From assembly GCF_002564005.1 (NCBI RefSeq), contig NZ_PDJG01000001.1:868001-932000 (forward strand): 64,000 nucleotides of DNA, in the 5' to 3' direction. A program made the position numbers and the translations under genes. This DNA is from Sanguibacter antarcticus (GTDB taxonomy: Bacteria; Actinomycetota; Actinomycetes; Actinomycetales; Cellulomonadaceae). Position 1 is the first letter of the stretch, and each line of letters begins with the position of its first letter. The notes beneath the pieces are model-generated. The model was not told the DNA's origin and made no database searches. It saw only the letters and a program-made list of their open reading frames with translations. Of this stretch, positions 10,270 through 18,582 are shown piece after piece.

Positions 10270-10275
10270 TAGGAT
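10270..10275 (+). promoter_or_regulatory. Candidate -10 (TAGGAT), leaderless start of DUF5998 gene
   Basis: TAGGAT is followed by exactly six bases and then the GTG at 10282. There is no Shine-Dalgarno sequence. Confidence 0.45.
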
Positions 10276-10281
10276 GGACGG

Positions 10282-10923
10282 GTGCCATCTCCTACCCTTG
10301 ATCACCGCGCAGACCTCCGCCGCCAGCTCGACCGCGCCGGGTACTACCCCGAGCTCGTCGCTGACGTCATCGACGTCGCGCTCGCAGACGAGCCTGTCGA
10401 GGCGCACCTCGTCCACGTGGAGACCACCTTTGCCACGTCGGAGGTCCGGCGCCACGTGACGGTGCTCGTGCTCACGGCGTCACGCCTCGTGCTCGCGCAC
10501 GTCGACGACCACGCCGGCGAAGACGACACCGACGACGACGACGTCGTCCACGCCCACGAGCACACCCACGCGGGCTCCAGCGCCGCCGCCACGACCGAGG
10601 CCGTGCCGCTCTCCCAGGTGAAGTCCGTGGTCCTGACGCACATGGTCAACGCACCCGAGAAGCACACCGCCGGTGATCCGCCCGCCGAGCTGACCCTCGC
10701 GATCGGCTGGGGCGCCGTCTCGCGCATCGACCTCGAGCCTGCGCAGTGCGGTGACCCCCAGTGCGAAGGCGACCACGGTCTGACCGGATCGATGGCCAAC
10801 GACGACGTCCTCGTCCGGATCAGCGCTCAGGCCGAGGGACAGGACGCTGTCCGCGCCGCAGTGTCCTTCGCCCGGGCGCTGTCCGCGGCGACGGGATACG
10901 GCGCTCGCGGCGGATCTCGGTGA
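10282..10923 (+). CDS. DUF5998 family protein
   Basis: This 213-residue soluble protein is recognised by its opening (LRRQLDRAGYYPELVADVID) and central beta-rich segment (HVTVLVLTASRLVLAHVDDH), typical of the actinobacterial DUF5998 family, whose biochemical role is not established to my knowledge. A low-complexity acidic/His patch (about 72-100: EDDTDDDDVVHAHEHTHAG) could bind metal; that is inference. Two cysteines lie close together near 154-160 (QCGDPQCEGDH). The downstream phosphodiesterase-family gene starts inside its stop (GTGA, 10920-10923), so the two are translationally coupled and probably work together. Confidence 0.75.
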   Translation: MPSPTLDHRADLRRQLDRAGYYPELVADVIDVALADEPVEAHLVHVETTFATSEVRRHVTVLVLTASRLVLAHVDDHAGEDDTDDDDVVHAHEHTHAGSSAAATTEAVPLSQVKSVVLTHMVNAPEKHTAGDPPAELTLAIGWGAVSRIDLEPAQCGDPQCEGDHGLTGSMANDDVLVRISAQAEGQDAVRAAVSFARALSAATGYGARGGSR

Positions 10924-12107
10924 GCTCGTCCGGGACGGCAGCCGGCGTCGCCGACCAGATCGCCCGCCATGGCTTCGTCGCCCCGGACTACACCGGCCGG
11001 AGCCTCGCGGCCGTCCTGCCCGCCGCTGCGGGCGCTCTGCAGACGCCTGAACCGACCGGCGACTTCGAGCGCGCACGTCGCCTGCTCGGCCTGGACACCG
11101 CCGACCGGGTCTGCGTCGTCCTCGTCGACGGGCTCGGCTTCGAGAACCTGCGCGAGCGCAGCGGTCACGCGCCGTTCCTGCGCTCTCTCCTCGACGAGGA
11201 CGCCCAGCTGACCTGCGGCTTCCCCTCGACCACCGCTGCCTCCATCGGGATCCTCGGAACCGGGTCGTGCCCAGGACGCACCGGGATGCTCGGTTACACC
11301 GTCCGTGAGCCGAGCACCGGGGGACTGGCCAACCTCGTCTCCTGGGAGGGGGCCACGGAGCCGACGACCATGCAGCGCGAGGAGACCGTCTTCGAGCGGA
11401 TGAGCGCAGCAGGACGGTCGGTCACCTCGGTCGGCCCCTCCCGCTTCGCCCAGTCAGGCCTGACCCAGGCGGCGCTGAGGGGCGGGTTCCATCGCGGCGC
11501 CGAGTCGCTCGCGGACCGCGTGGACGTCACCGCCTACGAGCTCATGGCACCAGGTCTCGTCTACCTCTACTGGGGTGACGTGGACAAGATCGGCCACCAC
11601 CACGGCTCCGAGTCGCGAGCATGGGGCGACGAGCTGGAACGGACCGACCGCGAGCTCGCACGGCTCGCCCGGGTGCTTCCTCGTGGGACGCAGATCATCG
11701 TCACGGCCGACCACGGCATGATCGACGTCGACCGCGCCCGCCGGTGGGACGTCGCCGCGACCCAGGGCCTCGCAGAAGGGGTCAAGCTCGTCGCGGGAGA
11801 GCCACGAGCCGTCCACGTGCACGCGCGCAAGCCCGAGGGCGTCGCAGGCATCGTCGACCGCTGGCGCGACGTGCTCGGGGATGGTGCGCTCGTCGCCCCG
11901 AAGGACGAGATCATCGAGGCGGGACTCCTCGGACCAGTGAGCGACCATGTGTACCCGTACATCGGCGACGTCGTCGTCGCTGTCACCGGGCGCGGCACGA
12001 TCGTCGACTCACGGACCCAGACGGCACGGTCTCTCGACCTCGTGGGCGTGCACGGTTCGCTCACACCGCGTGAGATGCGGGTCCCGTTCCTCACGCTCAC
12101 GGTCTGA
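10920..12107 (+). CDS. Alkaline phosphatase superfamily protein (type I phosphodiesterase/nucleotide pyrophosphatase-like)
   Basis: The 395-residue enzyme shows the metal-binding signatures of the family: VVLVDGLGFEN near the start (first metal Asp), FPSTTAAS with the nucleophilic Thr/Ser, YWGDVDKIGHHHG, and VTADHGMID. These proteins hydrolyse phosphodiesters or pyrophosphates with two metal ions, but the natural substrate cannot be told from sequence. There is no signal peptide or membrane segment, so it acts in the cytoplasm. The start is set at GTG 10920, which overlaps the DUF5998 stop by four bases, because the recognisable domain begins about 60 residues later and a further upstream frame has no support. 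Confidence 0.82.
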   Translation: MSSSGTAAGVADQIARHGFVAPDYTGRSLAAVLPAAAGALQTPEPTGDFERARRLLGLDTADRVCVVLVDGLGFENLRERSGHAPFLRSLLDEDAQLTCGFPSTTAASIGILGTGSCPGRTGMLGYTVREPSTGGLANLVSWEGATEPTTMQREETVFERMSAAGRSVTSVGPSRFAQSGLTQAALRGGFHRGAESLADRVDVTAYELMAPGLVYLYWGDVDKIGHHHGSESRAWGDELERTDRELARLARVLPRGTQIIVTADHGMIDVDRARRWDVAATQGLAEGVKLVAGEPRAVHVHARKPEGVAGIVDRWRDVLGDGALVAPKDEIIEAGLLGPVSDHVYPYIGDVVVAVTGRGTIVDSRTQTARSLDLVGVHGSLTPREMRVPFLTLTV

Positions 12108-12170
12108 CCGGTCCTGTCTGACCGGTCCCTTCTGGTCGGCGGTGGCCCCCGCGCCGCGACCTGGTCTCTG

Positions 12171-13397
12171 CTACTCGGGCTTCGCTCCGAAGACGATCTC
12201 GTCCCAGCTCGGTACCTTCGACCGAGCGCGACGCGGCGTACGGTTCTTGACCGATACCCGGTCGACCGTCTCCACCTCAGGGGGCTGCGAGCCGGCAGCA
12301 GAGCTGCTAGCACCCGCCGTGTCCGAGGCTGCCGCATGCACGTCCGGCTGCTCGCCGTCAGGCGTCGGAGCAGCGGAGCGGTCCGGACCCACAGCGGTGC
12401 TCGGACCGTCGGCCGCTGACGTGGTCGAGGCAGGGGCCGGGAAGACCCGGGCAGAGCGCAGCGACCCGGTCTCCGGGGGATGCGCACCGGGTGCGTCGCC
12501 CACCGGGCGCGGACCTGGTCGACCGAGGTCGAAGACCGTCGGAGGACCGAAGCCTTCGAACTCCACGTCGTCGTCCTCGTCGTTGAGGTCGACCTGCTGG
12601 CGCACGCCTCGGCGTCCGCGCAGGTCGTCGAGCAAGGACGTCGTCTCGTCGAGAGCGCTCGCAGCAAGCTCGTCGGGCGTCAGCGCCTCGGACGCACCGT
12701 CGCTCGTGCGATGCCCGTCGACGGCGTCCAGGACCGGACGGATCGATCCGTTCGCCTCCACGTCGAAGACCGTGCTGCGCACTGAAGCGAGGTGGCGGCG
12801 GGGGATGGGTTCGTCGACGATCTCGGTCTCAGAGAGCCACCTGGCCTCGTCCTCGAGCGCGTGGAGCATGTGTGCGGAGTGGTCGAAGGTCCACCGCGCG
12901 AGGCGGGCCTGGCCTCCCACCTCGAAACCGACCGAGACGATCCAGCCGTGCCCGTCCGGGCGGGCCGCGTCCCACGTCAACGCCGTCGTGTCGACACCTC
13001 TGGCCGCAAGACGGTCCGTCACGAGGTCACCCAGGGGCGGCGAGCTGTTGTCCCGGCCCACGCGCGTCGCTGCCGCCTGCTGAGCGATGAACTCGCGCTC
13101 GGCGAGCACAGGTCCCTCGTACCGGCGCACCTGCTCGATCGTGATGCCGGCACTCGTCGCGATCTCCTGCGCCGTCATCCCTGCCCGGACCCTCGCCTGG
13201 ATCTCCCGTGGCGGCAAGAACCCTGCAGACGTCGACTTCAGATGCTCTAGCTGCGGTCGGTCCCGACGCACCGCAGCACGCAGCGCATCCGTGATCGGCA
13301 ATCTGTACTGCGCGCCTCCGGGGCCCGCGAGAAGGAGATGCTCCCCGTCGTCGTGCAGGTCGACGAGCCGTAGCTCTCCTGCGCTCACCTCAACCAT
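12171..13397 (-). CDS. sepH: Septation protein SepH (DUF3071)
   Basis: The 408-residue protein has the actinobacterial SepH layout. An N-terminal DUF3071 domain (about 1-160) contains a helix-turn-helix (AQEIATSAGITIEQVRRYEGP), and a long disordered Pro/Ala/Ser-rich C-terminal half ends in a short conserved tail. In Streptomyces and Mycobacterium, SepH binds FtsZ and promotes its assembly at the division site; that function is transferred by family. The ATG at 13397 has GGAGG four bases upstream, so longer upstream frames are not needed. It is divergent from suhB across 145 bp and convergent with the phosphodiesterase-like gene. Confidence 0.88.
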   Translation of the reverse strand: MVEVSAGELRLVDLHDDGEHLLLAGPGGAQYRLPITDALRAAVRRDRPQLEHLKSTSAGFLPPREIQARVRAGMTAQEIATSAGITIEQVRRYEGPVLAEREFIAQQAAATRVGRDNSSPPLGDLVTDRLAARGVDTTALTWDAARPDGHGWIVSVGFEVGGQARLARWTFDHSAHMLHALEDEARWLSETEIVDEPIPRRHLASVRSTVFDVEANGSIRPVLDAVDGHRTSDGASEALTPDELAASALDETTSLLDDLRGRRGVRQQVDLNDEDDDVEFEGFGPPTVFDLGRPGPRPVGDAPGAHPPETGSLRSARVFPAPASTTSAADGPSTAVGPDRSAAPTPDGEQPDVHAAASDTAGASSSAAGSQPPEVETVDRVSVKNRTPRRARSKVPSWDEIVFGAKPE

Positions 13398-13530
13398 TAG
13401 TCCTCCCATGGCACTGCCTCGACGCTCAGCCTGCCACCTTTGTCGCTCACAGTGGCGGACGTGCACCGGTGCGCCGTCTCATCGGCACGGTACCTCTCCA
13501 ACCAGGACCGCCGAGACCGCGGGGATCGGG

Positions 13531-13536
13531 CAGGAT
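13531..13536 (+). promoter_or_regulatory. Candidate -10 (CAGGAT), leaderless start of suhB
   Basis: CAGGAT differs from TAnnnT at its first base and ends six bases before the ATG at 13543. It is weaker than the other examples in this window. Confidence 0.3.
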
Positions 13537-13542
13537 GGGCGC

Positions 13543-14397
13543 ATGAACTCTGAGCAGATCGTGCCGACCGACATCCCTGACGCTGCGCTCCTCGCCGAGC
13601 TCCGGTCTCTTGCTGAGCGGGTCGCGCGCGCCGCGGGAGACCTCGTCCGCGAGGGACGTCCTGACCGGGTCGAGGTCGCGGCCACCAAGTCGTCGCCCGT
13701 CGACGTGGTCACTCAGATGGATGCCGACTCCGAGGCGCTCTTGCGACGACTCATCCTCGCCGAACGGCCAGGCGACGCCATCCTCGGCGAAGAAGGAGGC
13801 CATGTCGCCGGAGCCAGCGGGCTCACCTGGGTGATCGACCCCATCGACGGGACGGTCAACTACCTCTACGGCATCCCCGCCTACGCGATCTCCGTGGCAG
13901 TGGTCGCGGGGACGCCGGACCCGGACCGCTGGGTCGCGCTCGCCGGGTGCGTCCTGCACGTCGTGGACGGCCGGACGTGGACGGCGGCGCTCGGAGCGGG
14001 AGCGACCCTCGACGGCCGTGCACTGCACGTCAACGACGCCAAACCGCTCTCTCAGAGCCTCGTCGGGACGGGCTTCGGGTACGAGAGCGAGCGACGTGCC
14101 GCGCAAGCGCTCGTCCTCACGCACGTGCTGCCGAAGGTGCGCGACATCCGTCGGATCGGGTCCGCAGCGATCGACCTGTGCATGGTTGCCGACGGGAGCC
14201 TCGACCTCGTCTACGAGCGCGGGCTCAACCCGTGGGACATGGCCGCAGGCGGCCTGATCGTCACCGAGGCCGGTGGCGCGCTGACGGGACTCCGTGGACG
14301 CCGCGCAGGGCCGGACATGACGGTGGCGGGCGCGTCCTCGTCAGCAGCAGAGCTCGCGAGCCTGCTGGCCGGGCTGGACGCTGACAACGGCGCCTGA
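13543..14397 (+). CDS. suhB: Inositol monophosphatase family protein
   Basis: The 284-residue Mg-dependent phosphatase carries all family metal-binding motifs: GEEGG (Glu83-Glu84), DPIDGTVN (Asp99 to Asn106) and NPWDMAAG near 230. It would dephosphorylate inositol-1-phosphate or a related sugar phosphate in the cytoplasm. In Actinobacteria this is needed for free myo-inositol, used for mycothiol and phosphatidylinositol, though substrate specificity is not visible. It sits next to sepH and DUF4193 in the same order as SuhB (Rv2701c) in M. tuberculosis. The ATG is chosen over the much longer open frame upstream because similarity begins only after it. Confidence 0.9.
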   Translation: MNSEQIVPTDIPDAALLAELRSLAERVARAAGDLVREGRPDRVEVAATKSSPVDVVTQMDADSEALLRRLILAERPGDAILGEEGGHVAGASGLTWVIDPIDGTVNYLYGIPAYAISVAVVAGTPDPDRWVALAGCVLHVVDGRTWTAALGAGATLDGRALHVNDAKPLSQSLVGTGFGYESERRAAQALVLTHVLPKVRDIRRIGSAAIDLCMVADGSLDLVYERGLNPWDMAAGGLIVTEAGGALTGLRGRRAGPDMTVAGASSSAAELASLLAGLDADNGA

Positions 14398-14443
14398 CCG
14401 GGCGTGTCGCGGGGATGTTTCGAGGATGTGACCACCGTGTTTA

Positions 14444-14483
14444 TCACCCGGTGACAGATGTCACCCGCACCCGGGTGTGCGGG
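14444..14483. promoter_or_regulatory. Cluster of three abutting inverted repeats upstream of DUF4193
   Basis: Three dyads lie in 40 bp: TCACC/GGTGA (14444-14448, 14450-14454); GGTGACA/TGTCACC with two bases between (14450-14456, 14459-14465); and CCCGCAC/GTGCGGG with a six-base loop (14464-14470, 14477-14483). The first two share the GGTGA arm. They occupy the 232-bp gap after suhB, roughly 150-185 bp before DUF4193, and look like protein operators. The last could also fold as a hairpin, but no U-tract follows, so it is not a good terminator. Confidence 0.5.
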
Positions 14484-14629
14484 CCGCTGATAAATGGTGC
14501 ACAATCCCATCGCGACCTGGGAACAATCCGCGTCGTTCGAGCATTGACTGCGTACGCGTCCCCAACGACGACGCCACCGGCTCTCAGCCGGTGGACCACT
14601 ACACCTGTAAACGGAGTGTGAGCCCCCAC

Positions 14630-14929
14630 ATGGCAACCGACTACGACGCCCCGCGCAAGACTGAGGAGGACCTCAGCGAGGACTCTCTCGAAGAGCTCAA
14701 GGCGCGTCGGTCCGACAAGAGCTCCGGGGTCGTGGACGAAGACGAGACGGAAGCCGCAGAAGGATTCGAGCTGCCCGGCGCGGACCTGTCTGGCGAAGAG
14801 CTCTCGGTCCGCGTGCTCCCGCGTCAGGCTGACGAGTTCACCTGTGCGAGCTGCTTCCTCGTCCACCATCGCAGCCAGCTGGCGAGCGAGAAGAATGGCC
14901 GCCAGATCTGCTCGGAGTGCGCTGGCTGA
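14630..14929 (+). CDS. DUF4193 family protein, small zinc-ribbon
   Basis: The 99-residue actinobacterial protein has an acidic, charged N-terminal half and a C-terminal CASC...CSEC pair that should bind one zinc. It matches the DUF4193 family (Rv2699c in M. tuberculosis). Its molecular role is unknown to me. The ATG was chosen because family members begin MATDYDAP; an in-frame GTG four codons earlier is possible, and the only Shine-Dalgarno-like GGAG is an unusual 13 bases upstream. Its long upstream region with nested dyads suggests it is regulated on its own. It converges with DUF3093. Confidence 0.85.
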   Translation: MATDYDAPRKTEEDLSEDSLEELKARRSDKSSGVVDEDETEAAEGFELPGADLSGEELSVRVLPRQADEFTCASCFLVHHRSQLASEKNGRQICSECAG

Positions 14930-14971
14930 GGTACGACGTCCACGCGCCCTCGCGGCTGCGTCCGTGTGCGA

Positions 14972-15475
14972 TCAGCCGCGCACGGAGAGCGCAGCCGCCA
15001 GGTCGCCTGCCCGCCTGCTGGACACGATCCAGTATGGCGTCGGGTCTGCCGGGTCGAGGACCTCGACCCGGATCCCGCCTCCGGCCCACGTGCGCAGGCA
15101 CGCAAAGGCTCGCGGGTCCCACGGCGGGCCCATCTGCTCCCGGACGCCGTCCCGGTCGAGAACGCGGACCTCTCCGAGAAGCCGCAGCGGGATGCAGGCC
15201 GCTCCGGCACGCAGGTCCGCCCCGACGACCTCGACCACCGGTGACGTGACCCAGGCGGCGACGAGCCCGGCCACGAGGACGCCCGCCCCGACGACGACCG
15301 CCACGGTGGTGCCGGCAACGCTCGCCGCGACCCCGACGACCCCCGCGAGGACCACCAGCCCGAACCAGCCACCCACGCTCGGTACGAGGCGCTCTCGGAA
15401 CGTCGGTGTCGGCGCAGACCGGCTCTGGTCGGACGGACTAGCGGCAGGGCGGGGGGACGACGGGGCATCGGTCAT
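14972..15475 (-). CDS. DUF3093 family membrane protein
   Basis: The 167-residue protein has a Pro/Ser-rich start, two adjacent transmembrane helices (about 36-80: [20 protein letters not shown] and the following hydrophobic run) and a soluble C-terminal domain ending in a conserved [15 protein letters not shown] stretch. This is the DUF3093 architecture. The family sits beside dut across Actinobacteria (Rv2698 in M. tuberculosis), an arrangement also seen here, but no function is established. It is transcribed divergently from dut over an 81-bp gap that contains an 18-bp tandem repeat. Confidence 0.85.
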   Translation of the reverse strand: MTDAPSSPRPAASPSDQSRSAPTPTFRERLVPSVGGWFGLVVLAGVVGVAASVAGTTVAVVVGAGVLVAGLVAAWVTSPVVEVVGADLRAGAACIPLRLLGEVRVLDRDGVREQMGPPWDPRAFACLRTWAGGGIRVEVLDPADPTPYWIVSSRRAGDLAAALSVRG

Positions 15476-15486
15476 GAACCCATGAT

Positions 15487-15531
15487 GCCAGGGCGAATCG
15501 GGCTGCCAGGGCGAATCGGGCTGCCAGGGCT
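15487..15531. repeat. 18-bp tandem repeat (2.5 copies) before dut
   Basis: The unit GCCAGGGCGAATCGGGCT occurs twice without a break (15487-15504, 15505-15522) and then partially (15523-15531). It lies between divergent DUF3093 and dut, immediately before the dut -10 candidate. Copies are identical, so it is either recent slippage or a repeated binding site. Confidence 0.85.
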
Positions 15532-15542
15532 GCGAGGGCCGC

Positions 15543-15548
15543 TAGAGT
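15543..15548 (+). promoter_or_regulatory. Candidate -10 (TAGAGT) for leaderless dut
   Basis: TAGAGT lies eight bases before the GTG at 15557, and no Shine-Dalgarno sequence is seen. It supports this start over an upstream in-frame ATG whose codons would be made of the tandem repeat. Confidence 0.4.
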
Positions 15549-15556
15549 CTCCTAGC

Positions 15557-16030
15557 GTGACCACGCGCTCTCCAGAAGTTCTCATCACCCGGCTCGACCC
15601 CGAGGTGCCGCTCCCCGCCTACGCGCACCCGGGCGACGCAGGTGCGGACCTCGTGACCACCGTGGGCGTCGTGCTCGCTCCGTTCGAGCGACGCACCGTT
15701 CCCACGGGCATCGCGATCGCGCTCCCTGACGGCTACGTAGCGTTCGTCCATCCACGCTCCGGCCTGGCTGCACGGCACGGTCTGACGATCCTCAACGCAC
15801 CCGGGACCGTCGACGCGGGCTACCGCGGCGAGATCAGCGTGACGCTCTACAACTCCGACCCTCACGAGCCGATCGTCCTCGTCCGCGGCGACCGCATCGC
15901 CCAGCTCGTCGTCCAAGAGGTCGCGCACGCTCGCTTCGTCGAGGCAGAACGCCTTCCCGGGTCCGCGCGCGGCACGGGCGGCTTCGGTTCCAGCGGTGGG
16001 TGGGCCGGTTCGCCCGGAGCGCAAGAGTAG
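15557..16030 (+). CDS. dut: dUTP diphosphatase
   Basis: The 157-residue trimeric dUTPase hydrolyses dUTP to dUMP, supplying the dTMP precursor and keeping uracil out of DNA. All five motifs are visible: [42 protein letters not shown] and the C-terminal GTGGFGSSG lid that covers the active site. The length is normal for bacterial enzymes. GTG at 15557 is chosen because the conserved sequence starts soon after and because of the -10-like hexamer eight bases upstream. It is flanked by DUF3093 and DUF3710 as in Mycobacterium (Rv2697c). Confidence 0.95.
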   Translation: MTTRSPEVLITRLDPEVPLPAYAHPGDAGADLVTTVGVVLAPFERRTVPTGIAIALPDGYVAFVHPRSGLAARHGLTILNAPGTVDAGYRGEISVTLYNSDPHEPIVLVRGDRIAQLVVQEVAHARFVEAERLPGSARGTGGFGSSGGWAGSPGAQE

Positions 16031-16138
16031 GGTCCCGCACTCAGATCGGCTTAGTGTTGTCACGAGACGATCACGAAGCGTCTACTGTGGTCCCGCTCGG
16101 CGGATCGCGCTTGGCGCACACTTGAAGGAGACAAACCC

Positions 16139-16831
16139 GTGGCTCTGTTTCGACGCAGTCCCAAGGCAGCGGCTGCAGACGGTCCCGACGCGAGCGACGC
16201 AGCCGTCGACACGGCTCCCGCCTCGCACCAGGGCCCGTGGGACGTCTCTGAGGTGCCCGAGCGCGGTGCGCGGATCGACCTCGGCTCGCTCTGGGTTCCT
16301 GGTGTCCAGGGCATGGAGGTGCGCATGGAGGTCGACGAGAAGACCCAGCGCGTGACAGGCGTCGGTATCGCGCTCAACGGGTCGGCTCTCCAGATCCAGG
16401 CCTTTGCCGCACCACGTCGTGAGGGCATCTGGGACGAGATCCGGGCCGAGATCGCGGAGTCTGTCGTCAAGCAGGGCGGCTCGGTCGACGACGTCCCTGG
16501 GACGTTCGGTCGTGAGCTTCTCGCCCGCCTTCCCGCGCGGACCCCGGACGGGCGCACAGGCCACCGACCAGCACGGTTCATCGGGTTCGACGGCCCTCGG
16601 TGGTTCTTGCGCGGTGTCGTCAGCGGCCGGGCAGCGATCGACGTGGAGGCGGCCCTCGAGCTCGAGGCCGTCTTCGGTGGGACGGTCGTCCTCCGCGGTG
16701 ACGATGCCCGGCCCCCGCGTGACCTCCTCGCGCTCGCTCTTCCCGGTGGAGCCGCCCCTGCCGCCACGACCCCCAGCGAGCCGACGCTCGACCCGTTGAC
16801 ACGTGGTCCAGAGATCACCGAGATCCACTGA
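16139..16831 (+). CDS. DUF3710 family protein
   Basis: The 230-residue protein starts with GTG eight bases after a good AAGGAG. The body (GARIDLGSLWVPGVQGMEVRMEVDE, then AAPRREGIWDEIRAEIAE, then RFIGFDGPRWFLRGVVSG) matches DUF3710, an Actinobacteria-only family of unknown function (Rv2696c). There is no signal peptide or membrane helix. Its stop overlaps the ATG of the OB-fold gene by one base (TGATG), so DUF3710, the OB-fold protein and DUF3159 form one tight operon. Confidence 0.85.
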   Translation: MALFRRSPKAAAADGPDASDAAVDTAPASHQGPWDVSEVPERGARIDLGSLWVPGVQGMEVRMEVDEKTQRVTGVGIALNGSALQIQAFAAPRREGIWDEIRAEIAESVVKQGGSVDDVPGTFGRELLARLPARTPDGRTGHRPARFIGFDGPRWFLRGVVSGRAAIDVEAALELEAVFGGTVVLRGDDARPPRDLLALALPGGAAPAATTPSEPTLDPLTRGPEITEIH

Positions 16832-17199
16832 TGAACATCAAGACCGCCATGCACTCCATGCTTGCGTCGCAAGAGGAGATCGCTGCGGACGAGGAGCGTT
16901 CGGACTCCTCGGCACAGGTGGGCTGCACCTCTGTCGCGACTGCTGGGAACCGCGAACGCGTGGTCGTCTCCGGAGTCGTTCGGTCCGTGATCCTGCGCCC
17001 GCGTCAGGGCGTCCCCGCGCTCGAGGCAGAGCTGTTCGACGGCTCGGCCAGCGTCGACCTCGTCTGGCTCGGTCGTCGTCGTATCGCGGGCATCGAGCCT
17101 GGTCGTCGGATCCGTGCTGAGGGTCTCGTGTGCTTGATGGGCGGTCGCCCGATGATCTACAACCCGCGGTACGAGCTGCGCGCTCGGCCGGGAGAGTGA
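16831..17199 (+). CDS. OB-fold nucleic-acid-binding domain protein
   Basis: The 122-residue protein is basic, with an OB-fold core (VVVSGVVRSVILRPRQGVPALEAELFDGSASVDLVWLGRRRIAGIEPGRRI spread over about 45-95) resembling the RecG wedge or tRNA-anticodon-like single-strand-binding domains. The equivalent M. tuberculosis gene, Rv2694c, occupies the same place. A DNA or RNA binding role is likely but unproven. Its ATG overlaps the DUF3710 stop, and its own stop is followed at once by DUF3159. Confidence 0.8.
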   Translation: MNIKTAMHSMLASQEEIAADEERSDSSAQVGCTSVATAGNRERVVVSGVVRSVILRPRQGVPALEAELFDGSASVDLVWLGRRRIAGIEPGRRIRAEGLVCLMGGRPMIYNPRYELRARPGE

Positions 17200-17207
17200 G
17201 CCGTTCG

Positions 17208-17981
17208 ATGGAGTCCCCAGAGTCCACCGAGGAGGTTCCCGCGACAGACGCAGCGCCGGCCACCGGGCTGCGCTCGCTCACGGAGGACGAGTTCTCTGTC
17301 CTGAGCTCCGTCGGGGGTGTCCGCGGCGTGGTCGAGTCCATGGCTCCAGGACTCGTCTTCGTGGTGGTGTTCGTCGTGACGAGGGAGCTCAGCCCTGCGC
17401 TCGTCGCGTCGATGTCTATCGCCGTCCTCGCCGTCATCGCGCGGCTCCTCCAGCGCACCCCGCTGACGCAGGCGTTCGGAGGGCTCCTGGGCGTCGCGAT
17501 CGGTGTCTTCTGGGCGTGGAAGTCAGGTGAGGCGAGCGACTACTTCGTCGTGGGCCTGTGGACTAACGTCGTGTACCTCGTGGTCCTGCTCGTGACCACC
17601 GTGCTGCGGTGGCCCGTCGTCGGTCTGGTCATCGAGGGCTTGCGGGCAGGGTTCGGGAGCCCCACGACCCAGGAGCCCGCGACGAGCGAGCCGGAGGCGG
17701 AGACCGCCCCCGCTCCGGTGTGGTCGACCGCGTGGCGCCGCGACCTGCCCCTCATGCGCCGCTACATGCTCGCGACCTGGCTGTGGGTGGGCCTGTTCGC
17801 GGTCCGTCTCGTGGTCCAGGTCCCGCTCTACGTCATGCACCAGGTGGGCTGGCTGGGGACTGCGCGGCTGGTGATGGGGATCCCGTTGTGGGGTCTGGTG
17901 CTGTGGGGGACGTGGGTCCTGGTGCGCCGACCAGCATCGCCTGCAGCGCCAGCTCAGACGCTTCCGGCCCCGCGACGATGA
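17208..17981 (+). CDS. DUF3159 family membrane protein
   Basis: The roughly 257-residue polytopic membrane protein has about five hydrophobic helices (from GLVFVVVFVVTREL to MGIPLWGLVLWGTWVLV) and a short basic tail. It matches DUF3159 (Rv2693c-like), whose function is unknown. The start could be ATG 17208 or the in-frame GTG 17196, which overlaps the previous stop as GTGA. I use the ATG, but coupling makes the GTG equally plausible. Its last 149 bp are antisense to the 3' end of the convergent TrkA gene, so both C-termini are encoded on the same DNA. Confidence 0.82.
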   Translation: MESPESTEEVPATDAAPATGLRSLTEDEFSVLSSVGGVRGVVESMAPGLVFVVVFVVTRELSPALVASMSIAVLAVIARLLQRTPLTQAFGGLLGVAIGVFWAWKSGEASDYFVVGLWTNVVYLVVLLVTTVLRWPVVGLVIEGLRAGFGSPTTQEPATSEPEAETAPAPVWSTAWRRDLPLMRRYMLATWLWVGLFAVRLVVQVPLYVMHQVGWLGTARLVMGIPLWGLVLWGTWVLVRRPASPAAPAQTLPAPRR

Positions 17982-18582
17982 GCAGCTCGTCGCCGACCTC
18001 GAGGGTGTCGTCGGCGCTGGGCGCGATCGGCAGGGTGCCGCGGACGATCGCCGCGAGCACGGTGTCCGTGGGCCAGACGATCTGACCGACCCGGTGCCCG
18101 GTGAGGGGGGAGTCCTCCGGGAGAGTGATCTCGAGGATCCCAGCACCGGACTGGTGGAACGTGAAGATCTTCACGAGGTCGCCGATCGAGACGGCCTCTT
18201 CGACCATCGCGGTCATGATCCGCGGCGTCGAGACAGCGACGTCGACGCCCCACGACTCGTCGAACATCCACTCGTTCTTGGGGTTGTTCACCCGGGCGAC
18301 CGTCCGTGGGACGCCGTACTCCGTCTTGGCCAGCAGCGAGATGACGAGGTTCGCCTTGTCGTCACCGGTGGCGGCGACGATGACGTCGCACTCGTCGACC
18401 TTGGCCTCGGTGAGGGTCGGGAGCTCGCACGCGTCGGCGAGCAACCAGTCGGCGTCGGGGACCTGGGCGACGCGCATAGCGGTCGGCTGCCGGTCGATGA
18501 GCGTGACGTCGTGGTCGTTCGCGAGCAGCTCACGAGCGATGGACCGACCGACCGAGCCGGCTCCGGCGATGACGACGCGCAT
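17833..18582 (-). CDS. ceoC: TrkA-family NAD-binding potassium-transport regulator (CeoC-like)
   Basis: The 249-residue RCK protein has an N-terminal Rossmann TrkA-N domain with the nucleotide loop GAGSVG, followed by a TrkA-C domain (about 140-215, GDELLIVAGPEASEL). A 28-residue Pro/Ala/Ser/Thr tail is encoded opposite the end of DUF3159. RCK proteins gate potassium transporters in response to NAD(H), nucleotides or c-di-AMP. The ATG overlaps the CeoB stop by one base (TGATG), so the two subunits are made together and could form a hetero-complex. No TrkH/KtrB membrane subunit is adjacent; the nearest transporter is the divergent KimA-like permease. Confidence 0.88.
   Translation of the reverse strand: MRVVIAGAGSVGRSIARELLANDHDVTLIDRQPTAMRVAQVPDADWLLADACELPTLTEAKVDECDVIVAATGDDKANLVISLLAKTEYGVPRTVARVNNPKNEWMFDESWGVDVAVSTPRIMTAMVEEAVSIGDLVKIFTFHQSGAGILEITLPEDSPLTGHRVGQIVWPTDTVLAAIVRGTLPIAPSADDTLEVGDELLIVAGPEASELALQAMLVGAPGPTSPTAPDPTTGSPSPAAQSPASPPGA

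Noticed and set aside
13087..13542. Upstream extension of suhB by 152 codons
   Set aside because: It overlaps sepH in antisense. The inositol-phosphatase sequence begins only after ATG 13543.
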